Source: a bacterium (lineage in GTDB: Bacteria; Patescibacteriota; Minisyncoccia; UBA6257; JAGOQP01). Taken from it: DNA of 34,533 bases. How positions within the stretch are numbered: the stretch's first letter is position 1; each line of letters opens with the position of its first letter. Shown here in pieces: positions 1-7,837 of this stretch. Position numbers and translations under genes: made by a program. The stretch is from positions 1 to 34,533 of the forward strand of contig JAKANP010000009.1 in assembly GCA_021812345.1 (NCBI GenBank), given 5' to 3'. A model generated the notes under the pieces. It ran no database searches. It saw only the letters and a list, made by a program, of their open reading frames with translations, and had not been told where the DNA came from.

Positions 1-104
1 TCCGGATTATTTTTAAGAATCTCCACGATTTCCGATTTTTGCTCATCGTCTAATCCTTCGACTTTTTTCTCTATCATTTTTTTAAATAAGAAATCTCTAA
101 ACAT
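1..104 (-). CDS. Hypothetical protein, N-terminal fragment running off the window (MFRDFLFKKMIEKKVEGLDDEQKSEIVEILKNNPE...)
   Basis: Open frame on the minus strand from ATG at 104 to the window edge; not in the supplied ORF track. Confidence 0.65.
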   Translation of the reverse strand, partial: MFRDFLFKKMIEKKVEGLDDEQKSEIVEILKNNP

Positions 105-107
105 ATT

Positions 108-665
108 TTAATTATTTTTATTTGCCAAACATAACGAAATGGTTTTATTAATATTATCCTGAAGAACTTTTAATGTTTTTTCATCGGTCAAGTTTCCTTG
201 AGTGTCAAATTTTCCGTCCACCAAGCCAACCAAAACTTCCGGCTGAGAAATAACACTCACGCTCAAAGCGCTTAAAATTTCTCTCAAATGAGCCTGCCCC
301 CTTAAAGTTCCATAAATACCGGTGGAAGCTCCAAAAATAGAAGCCCATTTGCCCTTCATGGTTTTTTCATAATCCAACGACATCCAGTCAATGGCATTTT
401 TTAATGCTCCGCTTATAGAATGATTGTATTCGGGAGATGCAATTAAAAACATATCTGCCCAAGACGATTCTTCCATTATTTTTTTAACCGATTCCGGCAT
501 CGGATTTGAAATGTCCTGATCAAAAATCGGCAACGAATTTTCTTTAAGGTCAAATTCCTTTACTTGCGCTCCACTATCTGAAGCGATTTTTTTGGCGACT
601 TGAAGTAATTTTCTATTAAAAGAATCTTTTCTTAAACTGCCGGAAATGGCAAGTATATTTAACAT
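108..665 (-). CDS. NAD(P)H-dependent FMN reductase family protein
   Basis: N-terminal ISGSLRKDSFNRKL and SPEYNHSISGALKNAIDW are typical of the NADPH-dependent FMN reductase (flavodoxin-like) family. Confidence 0.9.
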   Translation of the reverse strand: MLNILAISGSLRKDSFNRKLLQVAKKIASDSGAQVKEFDLKENSLPIFDQDISNPMPESVKKIMEESSWADMFLIASPEYNHSISGALKNAIDWMSLDYEKTMKGKWASIFGASTGIYGTLRGQAHLREILSALSVSVISQPEVLVGLVDGKFDTQGNLTDEKTLKVLQDNINKTISLCLANKNN

Positions 666-735
666 ATTATTTTTATTTTAATTATTTTAATTATAAAGAT
701 CTCTCTGACGAAGAAGTTTACCACTTTAATTCAAT

Positions 736-764
736 TTGCGCCAACAATCAATTTTAGATATTAT
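736..764 (+). promoter_or_regulatory. Putative sigma70-type promoter TTGCGC-17-TATTAT for the DUF192 gene
   Basis: -35 at 736-741, 17-bp spacer, -10 at 759-764; ATG at 774. Confidence 0.6.
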
Positions 765-773
765 TAACAGATC

Positions 774-1316
774 ATGAATAGAGCTCTAAAACTGTTTTTC
801 TTATCAATATTGATATTTTTGACGGTAGCGCTGATTATATTTCTTTTTGCGTTTGAAAAAAACTTTAAAGACAATATTAAAAATGGCGCCAATTATACGA
901 ATTTCGGTCAAAATATAATACTCCCCGCAAATCAATCCGCTGAAAATTCATCTTCTTCTATTTCAATTAACAATCACAAATTTTATGTTGAAGTTGAAAC
1001 TACTCCGGAAAAACAGGCGTTGGGATTATCCAATAGAACTTCGATGCCACAAAATGACGGAATGCTTTTTATTTTCACCGAGCCCGGATTATATCCGTTT
1101 TGGATGAATAAGATGCTATTTGCGCTGGATTTTGTTTGGATAAAAGGAAATGAAGTTGTTGATATAACCGAAAACGTTCCTCCGCCGTTAAACGGAAATC
1201 CGGTGATAACCATAGATCCAAAATCGGAAGTGGATAAAGTTCTTGAAATAAATGCCGGTCAAATAAAGAAAAACGGAATCAAAATAGGACAAAAAATAAT
1301 TTTTAATATAAACTGA
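774..1316 (+). CDS. DUF192 family protein with N-terminal membrane anchor
   Basis: FYVEVETTPEKQALGLSNRTSMPQNDGMLFIF...FWMNKMLFALDFVWI motif pattern of DUF192; N-terminal TM helix. Confidence 0.88.
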   Translation: MNRALKLFFLSILIFLTVALIIFLFAFEKNFKDNIKNGANYTNFGQNIILPANQSAENSSSSISINNHKFYVEVETTPEKQALGLSNRTSMPQNDGMLFIFTEPGLYPFWMNKMLFALDFVWIKGNEVVDITENVPPPLNGNPVITIDPKSEVDKVLEINAGQIKKNGIKIGQKIIFNIN

Positions 1317-2093
1317 TTATTTTTTATAGGGAACAAAATCAAATTTTTTCAAATCGTAAACAACATTTTTTCTTTCCACAACCACCTGCCATTTGTTCTT
1401 TATGGATTCTTTTATCAAAACATCGTCCGGGTTAAAGGCTATGGGCCTTCCTACAACTTTAAGAATTGATACATCGTTACCGCTATCACCCACTGCTACC
1501 GAGTTTTTCCAATCAACCGATATGTTCCGACTATCAAGATATTTTTTAAGTAAACTATCTTTTCTTGAAAAATTAGATACTCCTTCTCTTTTTCCCATAG
1601 GAATAAAAACATCTTGTCCGGTTTTAAAATTTTTCTCAACATAATATTTACTAAAAACTCCGTTTTGAACTCCAATGACTGCCCCGAAAGAGACATCAAA
1701 ACCCATATGAAAAGCAAATTTATCAACCACATAAGATGGGGATCCGGAAATGGCAATCAAATGATAGCCATTTTTTTTGAGTTTAGAAATCAAATCTCTG
1801 GTAAATCTGTAAGTTTTATCTTTTTCCAATTCCATAACGGAAGACGCCACAGCTTCTACTTTTGAAAATTTTTTACCGATTATGTATCTGTCGTAGATTC
1901 TGATAACTTTTCCCAAATAGTCATCGTAATCACCCACTCTGTTTAGCCACGCTAAATAGTCGGATTCCATTTCCTTATTGGCCTTTTTAGGAAACACGCC
2001 TCCACGCACCAAACCCCTTACAAGTTCTATCAAAAGGCTGGATCTAAAAATAGTTCCGTCAATATCAAAAATTCCTACTTTTATTTTTTTCAT
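1317..2093 (-). CDS. HAD-superfamily hydrolase, HAD-IB / phosphoserine phosphatase-like
   Basis: FDIDGTIF motif I, ISGSP motif II, VGDSGNDVSIL motif IV. Confidence 0.88.
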   Translation of the reverse strand: MKKIKVGIFDIDGTIFRSSLLIELVRGLVRGGVFPKKANKEMESDYLAWLNRVGDYDDYLGKVIRIYDRYIIGKKFSKVEAVASSVMELEKDKTYRFTRDLISKLKKNGYHLIAISGSPSYVVDKFAFHMGFDVSFGAVIGVQNGVFSKYYVEKNFKTGQDVFIPMGKREGVSNFSRKDSLLKKYLDSRNISVDWKNSVAVGDSGNDVSILKVVGRPIAFNPDDVLIKESIKNKWQVVVERKNVVYDLKKFDFVPYKK

Positions 2094-2096
2094 AAA

Positions 2097-2570
2097 TTAA
2101 TTAAATTTTATCGTTTTTACGACATCTTTAATCTCCGACAACATTTTCAAAAATTGATCTTTATATTGCGGATTTAAATTTTTAATAACATCATTGGAAA
2201 CGGCAATATTATATGAATAAGTATTGCCTCCATTTTCGGCTATGTAAACATAAGAATTATTAGGAGAGTTTTTTTGCGAATTCCATGAAGAATCAGGCAT
2301 GACATAGAGAATAAATATAGGGATTTGCATCTTTTGATCGCCGGTAAAAACAAAAGCGGTATTGCCCGGTTGGATTTCGGTTACAGAATAAAGTCCGGAC
2401 CAGTCGGAGGGAATGGCCAAGCTATACCTGTAATTTGGATTGTAATAACTGGACAATACCGGAATTTGACGAGTTTGACTCACTTGAAAATAATAATACC
2501 AAGCGCCAAAAATTAAAACTACCACGGCAAAAACCAATAAAAATATTTTTAAAACTTTTTTATGCTTCAT
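2097..2570 (-). CDS. Hypothetical membrane-anchored protein
   Basis: ORF with single N-terminal TM helix, co-directional with neighbours. Confidence 0.65.
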   Translation of the reverse strand: MKHKKVLKIFLLVFAVVVLIFGAWYYYFQVSQTRQIPVLSSYYNPNYRYSLAIPSDWSGLYSVTEIQPGNTAFVFTGDQKMQIPIFILYVMPDSSWNSQKNSPNNSYVYIAENGGNTYSYNIAVSNDVIKNLNPQYKDQFLKMLSEIKDVVKTIKFN

Positions 2571-2602
2571 GAGTTATTTAATTTAACTGCTATACAATAC
2601 TA

Positions 2603-3304
2603 CTAAAAATCATTCCCGTAAAGAACCACAAAGGACGCAACGATTGCTGCCGTTTCGGCTCTAAAAGTCAATTCTCCCAGAGAAAATATCTGGGTTTTTG
2701 TTTTTTTGAACAAATCAATCTCCGAATTGCTCCAACCCCCCTCAGGCCCGATAAAAATCGATATATTTTTTTCTGATAAAATTTTTTTGGAAAATCCTGA
2801 TTTATCAAAAACAATAACCGGTCCATTTTTCCGAGCAATTTCAACGGCATCGGATAATTTTTGAGGTAAAAATAATTTAGGAACAATTCCTCTTTGAGAT
2901 TGTTCGGATGCTTCTTTGATGATAGATTTTAATCTTTCAATTTTTATTCCCTGCTTTATCGTATTCTCGCAAATTAAAGGAATAATTTCATCAACTCCCA
3001 ATTCGGTAAGTTTTTGGCAAACCAATTCAAAATTTTCCCTTTTTAAAACAGAACAATAAACGGAGAGTTTTGTTTTTCGTTCATTTTCGTTTTTATAAAC
3101 GTTTATGACTTTGAGATTGATTTTTTTATTTTCAACGGAGTTAATCAAACATTCCGCTTCATTTAATTTTCCGTCGCATAGAATAATTCTGTCTCCGGGT
3201 TTAAGCCGCAAAACATTTTTGATTTGATTGTAAAAATCGTCATTGCTAACGGAAATATTATCCGAATGAATATCAAAATCTAAAAAAAATCTTTGAGTTT
3301 TCAT
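2603..3304 (-). CDS. rsmE: 16S rRNA (uracil1498-N3)-methyltransferase
   Basis: Length and C-terminal IFIGPEGGWSNSEIDLF...LGELTFRAETAAIVA SPOUT motif of RsmE. Confidence 0.93.
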   Translation of the reverse strand: MKTQRFFLDFDIHSDNISVSNDDFYNQIKNVLRLKPGDRIILCDGKLNEAECLINSVENKKINLKVINVYKNENERKTKLSVYCSVLKRENFELVCQKLTELGVDEIIPLICENTIKQGIKIERLKSIIKEASEQSQRGIVPKLFLPQKLSDAVEIARKNGPVIVFDKSGFSKKILSEKNISIFIGPEGGWSNSEIDLFKKTKTQIFSLGELTFRAETAAIVASFVVLYGNDF

Positions 3305-4062
3305 AGCAAATTAGTGACATCTGAAACCGCCTGACAATAATTGCAATAATCACACTCTTTCGACGGCTTTGGTATAGTGTTGGACATTAAACATTTTTTA
3401 ATTTCTTTTAATGCATCTTCTATCCAAGAATCATTCCCTTTATAAGGAATCAATTTAACATCAAATTCAAGTTTGGCGTCAAAAGCTTTTTTATCGGTTT
3501 TTCCGTTACAATAAACAAAATATCCCGTATCGGAAACCTTAAATCCGTTCTTCCTAAAAAGCCATTGATAAATATCCATTTGCCTTCTATATCCATCCTG
3601 CCATTCGGCGTCCAAATTAACTTCTTCATTTTTGCTGGTGGCTTTATAATCGGCGATAATTAATTCTCCTTTAGAATTAACCCAAACATCATCAACTCCT
3701 CCGGTTACCAAAAGATTTGTGGGCTCGTGAAGATATTGAATGCCACGCGTTCGAGAATCTCTCCATTCATCCATTTTTTCATGATTAAAAGGAACAGCGT
3801 CTATTCCATATGCTTCCATAAAAGGATGCGGGGTTCCTTTAACCCTATGAAAATCAAATTCTTTTTTTAACAGGGCGTCGACGGCATTATTTAAGCTAAA
3901 AGGAAACCCGGGCGGTTGACCGATGCCCAATCTTCTATCTAAATAAAAACACCTCGGACATTTTACAAATAAATCTATTTTGCTTCTGCTTATTTTAAAT
4001 GGTTTATCCGAATTGGGATCAAAAATTCCTCTGGTCTTTTTAGGGTTATAATATTGAGACAT
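3301..4062 (-). CDS. PD-(D/E)XK nuclease, Cas4/RecB-like with putative Fe-S cysteines
   Basis: ELIIADYKAT catalytic motif; N-terminal CPRC and C-terminal CDYCNYC cysteines. Start placed at the internal ATG 4062 (MSQYYNPKK) because a promoter sits just upstream. Confidence 0.8.
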   Translation of the reverse strand: MSQYYNPKKTRGIFDPNSDKPFKISRSKIDLFVKCPRCFYLDRRLGIGQPPGFPFSLNNAVDALLKKEFDFHRVKGTPHPFMEAYGIDAVPFNHEKMDEWRDSRTRGIQYLHEPTNLLVTGGVDDVWVNSKGELIIADYKATSKNEEVNLDAEWQDGYRRQMDIYQWLFRKNGFKVSDTGYFVYCNGKTDKKAFDAKLEFDVKLIPYKGNDSWIEDALKEIKKCLMSNTIPKPSKECDYCNYCQAVSDVTNLL

Positions 4063-4069
4063 GTAAATA

Positions 4070-4098
4070 ATATTACCAATAAAAAAATTCTTTTTCAA
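4070..4098 (-). promoter_or_regulatory. Putative promoter TTGAAA-17-TAATAT for the Cas4-like gene
   Basis: -35 at 4093-4098, -10 at 4070-4075, 17-bp spacer; ATG at 4062. Confidence 0.5.
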
Positions 4099-4122
4099 AA
4101 TTTCGAATTTTTTATCAAACAA

Positions 4123-4148
4123 AAAGACGCCTTTTTATGGGCGCCTTT
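4123..4148 (-). terminator. Intrinsic terminator after the RRM gene
   Basis: Minus strand AAAGGCGCC-loop-GGCGTCTTT (9 bp with one G.T) followed by a T-rich tract. Confidence 0.75.
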
Positions 4149-4157
4149 CTGTTTAGA

Positions 4158-4454
4158 TTACCATCTATTGTTGTCATCACCACCACGAAATCTCCTCTGA
4201 GGTCTTTCCTCTTTGGCTCTGGCTTCGTTAACGACCAATTTTCGGCCGCCAACTTCTTTGCCATTTAATTCGGCGATGGCTTTTTCCGCGTCAGCGTCTT
4301 CCATTTCCACAAATCCAAAACCTCTGGATCTGCCGGTCATTTTATCAACGATAACGGCGGCGCTCAACACATTACCAATTTCGGAAAAAGTATTCTGAAG
4401 TTCGTCCTGTGTCATGCTATAGGAAAGATTTCCTACAAATAACTTTTTTGCCAT
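4158..4454 (-). CDS. RRM-domain RNA-binding protein
   Basis: RNP2 LFVGNLSY and RNP1 RGFGFVEM motifs, Arg/Gly-rich tail. Confidence 0.95.
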   Translation of the reverse strand: MAKKLFVGNLSYSMTQDELQNTFSEIGNVLSAAVIVDKMTGRSRGFGFVEMEDADAEKAIAELNGKEVGGRKLVVNEARAKEERPQRRFRGGDDNNRW

Positions 4455-4589
4455 TTGTCAATTTATATACAAATTTAAAACTGTCACCGTAAAGACCACT
4501 CCATTCAAATATTAAAAATTTTTCGAACGAAGAACCGATGCAAAGCTCCATGTATTCCCCTGTACTTGTGGCACATAGAACTGAAGCTT
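4455..4589 (-). promoter_or_regulatory. Candidate structured 5' leader (about 135 nt) of the RRM gene
   Basis: Lies between the predicted TSS (about 4589) and the ATG; can pair AAGCT/AGCTT and CTATGT/ACATGG. Confidence 0.4.
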
Positions 4590-4595
4590 GGGGAT

Positions 4596-4624
4596 AAAAT
4601 ACCATACTTATTAAAAAAAGTCAA
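4596..4624 (-). promoter_or_regulatory. Promoter TTGACT-17-TATTTT for the RRM gene
   Basis: -35 at 4619-4624, -10 at 4596-4601, 17-bp spacer. Confidence 0.65.
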
Positions 4625-4660
4625 CTTTTAATATCTGCTAGAATTCGAATATTTTGTTTG

Positions 4661-4690
4661 TTTGAAATATATTTCAAAAAAGCGGATAAT
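4661..4690 (+). promoter_or_regulatory. Putative promoter TTGAAA-17-GATAAT with an 18-bp perfect palindrome over the -35 box
   Basis: TTTGAAATATATTTCAAA at 4661-4678; -10 at 4685-4690; ATG at 4708. Confidence 0.5.
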
Positions 4691-4707
4691 TTAATACAAT
4701 AAACATT

Positions 4708-5310
4708 ATGAATCTGAAAGAAAAAGAGGAAAAATTAAAAGAAATAAGAGATCAATTATTGAATTTATCGCATTCTCCTTTGTTTATTTACCGCAAAGAA
4801 AACGGCTACTTTCCGGTAGCAGGTCAAGGAAGTCACAACGCAAAGATAATGTTTATCGGTGAAGCGCCGGGAAAAAACGAGGCTCAAACCGGACGACCGT
4901 TTTGCGGAGCAGCGGGAAAATTATTGGACCAGCTTTTGGAATCAGCAAAAATTAAACGCGAAGACGTTTACATAACCAACATTGTTAAGGACAGGCCGCC
5001 GGAAAACAGGGATCCTTTTCCGGAAGAAATTGAAATATATGCTCCTTTTTTGGATAAGCAAATAGAAATTATAAATCCGAAAGTGATTGCCACCCTCGGA
5101 AGATTTTCTATGGATTATATTATGAGAGAATTTGGCTTATCCGAAGATTTAAAACCAATCAGCCAGATTCATGGTCATGTTTTTCAATCAAATTTCAATT
5201 CTAAAACAAAAATAATAATTCCTTTGTATCATCCGGCAGCGGCAATTTACAATCAGGAACTTAAAAAAACTCTTTTTGAAGATTTTAAAATTTTAGAACA
5301 GTATAAATAA
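4708..5310 (+). CDS. Type-4 (Fe-S) uracil-DNA glycosylase
   Basis: MFIGEAPGKNEAQTGRPFCGAAGKLLDQLL and YITNIVKDRPPENRDP motifs; YHPAAAIYN C-terminal motif. Confidence 0.94.
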   Translation: MNLKEKEEKLKEIRDQLLNLSHSPLFIYRKENGYFPVAGQGSHNAKIMFIGEAPGKNEAQTGRPFCGAAGKLLDQLLESAKIKREDVYITNIVKDRPPENRDPFPEEIEIYAPFLDKQIEIINPKVIATLGRFSMDYIMREFGLSEDLKPISQIHGHVFQSNFNSKTKIIIPLYHPAAAIYNQELKKTLFEDFKILEQYK

Positions 5311-5336
5311 AACATCCTGATATTAAGCAGGATGTT
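5311..5336. terminator. Bidirectional terminator hairpin between convergent genes
   Basis: aacatcctg-atattaag-caggatgtt, 9-bp perfect stem, T-rich flank. Confidence 0.75.
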
Positions 5337-5377
5337 AAATTTTTATTTTTAATCAACCAACAGATTGTTATTTTTGT

Positions 5378-6019
5378 TTAATCAAAAATTAAAACTGCCG
5401 CCGCCACTACCGTTGTCCAAAGTCCGTCTTTATGACCTTGCGCCGATTGAGTGACGTTGGTTGTTTTGTAAATTTGTCCCGATGATTTATAAACCTGCTC
5501 TCTTTCATCCCAAGCGGCATTCGGGTCAAACTCCAAACCCAATGTGGAAGCTAGCATTGTTGCCGCCAAATCTTCGGCATATTCTCCGCATTTTTGCTCA
5601 GTCTCTCCAAAAGGATGGTGCTCCGAAAGATATCCATAATTATTCGCATCCGCCGGCTGAGCCAATCCGACCGAAGCGGCAACGAGACGATTGGGTTCAT
5701 TGGTGGCATTTCTTGCCATAACAACAAAAACGACTTGTCCCGGACTTAATAATTTTTTACCTTCATCTTTTGAAATTCTTTTGCAATTTGGAGGAAAAAT
5801 TGAACTTACTGTAACTAAATTGTATTCGGCAATTCCGGCATCTCGCAAAGCCATCTCAAATGATTGAAGATATTCTTTGTGATATCCGACTCCCTTTGTA
5901 AAGAACATTTTTTTGGGAACAAATTGACCGCCAACCGGCTGTTGATTTGGTTGAGTTGTCGGCTGATACGATTGGGACGCAGGCGTCGCTTGAGGCGCCA
6001 AGGAATTATTGTTATCCAT
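5378..6019 (-). CDS. Pyruvoyl-dependent arginine decarboxylase
   Basis: [14 protein letters not shown] self-cleavage-site context and [10 protein letters not shown] motif; Q/P-rich N-terminal extension. Confidence 0.88.
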   Translation of the reverse strand: MDNNNSLAPQATPASQSYQPTTQPNQQPVGGQFVPKKMFFTKGVGYHKEYLQSFEMALRDAGIAEYNLVTVSSIFPPNCKRISKDEGKKLLSPGQVVFVVMARNATNEPNRLVAASVGLAQPADANNYGYLSEHHPFGETEQKCGEYAEDLAATMLASTLGLEFDPNAAWDEREQVYKSSGQIYKTTNVTQSAQGHKDGLWTTVVAAAVLIFD

Positions 6020-6274
6020 TTAAAAAATTAATTTATTTTTCCGTCGGCTAAAGCGGAATTTATTTATAACAAAACAATAATATAAAAAATTGAACAAATT
6101 ACAAGTGGATAACTTTTTATTTTTAAAATTAATTTTTTATTTTTTTAAATTATGCCGTATTTTGAATTATTTTTTATTTCAATCAAAACAAATTGTGACA
6201 CGCGACACAGTGAATGACAATACTGTGGTTTTGATAGTTCGGCGAATTATAACAATATCATCAATAACCCCAAA

Positions 6275-6314
6275 CTCATTACATTATCATCCGATCGGGA
6301 GATAATGTAATGAG
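6275..6314. repeat. 40-bp near-perfect palindrome
   Basis: CTCATTACATTATC-at-CCGATCGG-ga-GATAATGTAATGAG; both arms and the central 8-mer share one symmetry centre at 6294.5. Confidence 0.9.
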
Positions 6315-6444
6315 AGAAAAGTATTCATTTTTGTTTTATCAATGTCAAAAAATGGACGGCATAAAAAACCCAAATGTTTCTTAAGCGAGTGTCGGGGGGA
6401 GCGGTGAGATAGCAAAGCGTCCTGACGAATCGAGAAAAAATATC

Positions 6445-6466
6445 CTGCCTTTGTTAAAGAAGGCAG
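6445..6466. repeat. Intergenic hairpin (7-bp stem CTGCCTT/AAGGCAG)
   Basis: Inverted repeat read directly. Confidence 0.7.
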
Positions 6467-6486
6467 TGAAAATAAGTTCTACAATT

Positions 6487-6505
6487 CCTCCTTTCATAAA
6501 GGAGG
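6487..6505. repeat. Intergenic hairpin (8-bp stem CCTCCTTT/AAAGGAGG, loop cat)
   Basis: Inverted repeat read directly. Confidence 0.75.
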
Positions 6506-6550
6506 TGTCCTGAGCTTTGCCGAAGAGACTTGTCCTGAGCGAAATCGAAG

Positions 6551-6637
6551 GACGGAGGATTTGTAAAAAATGTATTTTGTATTTAGTATTTAGTATTTTG
6601 CGCGCCCTCCGTAGCTTTTTTGACCTTCCGAAGCCTT
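6551..6637. repeat. Direct repeat copy 1 (87 bp, period 134)
   Basis: gacggaggatttgtaaaaaatgtattttgtatttagtatttagtattttg...ctccgtagcttttttgaccttccgaagcctt. Confidence 0.92.
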
Positions 6638-6684
6638 GGCGAAGAAGGTAGCGAAGGAAGGTAAAGGAGGTGGCGAGTCGGCGA

Positions 6685-6771
6685 GACGGAGGATTTGTAA
6701 AAAATGTATTTTGTATTTAGTATTTAGTATTTTGCTTGCCCTCCGTAGCTTTTTTGACCTTCCGAAGCCTT
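6685..6771. repeat. Direct repeat copy 2 (87 bp)
   Basis: Nearly identical to 6551-6637; differs only around 'cgcgcc'/'cttgcc'. Confidence 0.92.
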
Positions 6772-6808
6772 GTGCGGAGGAGGTAGCAGAGGAGGGTTTC
6801 GTAGCAAA

Positions 6809-7810
6809 TTAATTTTTGAGCAATTTTGCCGCATCTTCGGGAAACACAGGATTTATTTCTACTCCCGTCCCCATTTCAAAACCGGCCGATACATTAGATT
6901 TTGGAACTATTTCCAAATGCCAATGATAATGATGAAAATTTATTTTGCCAAGAACGGGGGCGGTGTGAATATAAAAATTATAATCGGGATCTTTCAAATT
7001 TTTATAAATTGATTTCAAAATATTTTTTAATGCAACGGCTAATCCGCTTAAAGTATTCGGGGTCGAATCTTCAAAATATGGCTGATGATTTTTAGGAAAA
7101 ACATTAACCTGATACGGTTCTTTTGCGGCAAAAGGAACAAAAGCGACAATTCCATTTTTATTATAAATAATTCTTGATTTTTCTTTTAACTCCTGCTTTA
7201 TGATATCGCAGTGAATGCACTTGTGATGTTTTTGATAATATCTTTTTGAATAAGAGATAGAGCGACTAACTGAGTTTGGAACCACCGGCAAGGCAATAAT
7301 TTGATAGTGAGGATGAGAGATGGAAGCTCCCGCATTAGGACCAAAATTTTGAAACATAGAAACATAAGCGACACACTTATCGACGGATAATTCCTTGTAT
7401 CTTTTAACCAAGGCCGATAAAACATCGGTTGCTATTTTATCCGATAAATCTTTATAATTTTTACGATGATTTCTGGTAATTAAAATATCATGATGGCCAA
7501 CACCACTTGCCACATCATAAATCCCATGCTTAAAAAAAATAGCGCAGGACAAATGTCTATGAGTTAATGTCGGATATTTATTAGGCAAGACTTGAATCTC
7601 CCATTTTTCAATCGACTTATCTTCAGGAAACCAAAAAAGCGGAATTTCATTGCCGCTTTTTTGAGGGTCTTCAAATGGACAATTTTTTAGAGAAGAAATT
7701 TTTCTTTTTATAGACGGAGCGCCAAAATCATTGGGTCTCTTGCTTCTTTGAGGAGAAATTAAAACCCATTCTCCGGTTGTCGCGTGATATCTAAGTTCCG
7801 CTTTTTTCAT
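6809..7810 (-). CDS. galT: Galactose-1-phosphate uridylyltransferase
   Basis: NAGASISHPHYQIIALP and HYHWHLEIVP HIT-like motifs, RPNDFG N-terminal motif. Confidence 0.9.
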   Translation of the reverse strand: MKKAELRYHATTGEWVLISPQRSKRPNDFGAPSIKRKISSLKNCPFEDPQKSGNEIPLFWFPEDKSIEKWEIQVLPNKYPTLTHRHLSCAIFFKHGIYDVASGVGHHDILITRNHRKNYKDLSDKIATDVLSALVKRYKELSVDKCVAYVSMFQNFGPNAGASISHPHYQIIALPVVPNSVSRSISYSKRYYQKHHKCIHCDIIKQELKEKSRIIYNKNGIVAFVPFAAKEPYQVNVFPKNHQPYFEDSTPNTLSGLAVALKNILKSIYKNLKDPDYNFYIHTAPVLGKINFHHYHWHLEIVPKSNVSAGFEMGTGVEINPVFPEDAAKLLKN

Positions 7811-7837
7811 AAATAAAAAACAAACATTTTTAAATCC

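Noticed and set aside
4417-4605. 62-aa minus-strand ORF upstream of the RRM gene
   Set aside because: Overlaps the RRM start and the predicted -10 region; better explained as a 5' leader
6551-6771. CRISPR array or tandem protein repeat from the 87-bp repeats
   Set aside because: Two long copies only, no spacer regularity, no open reading frame across them
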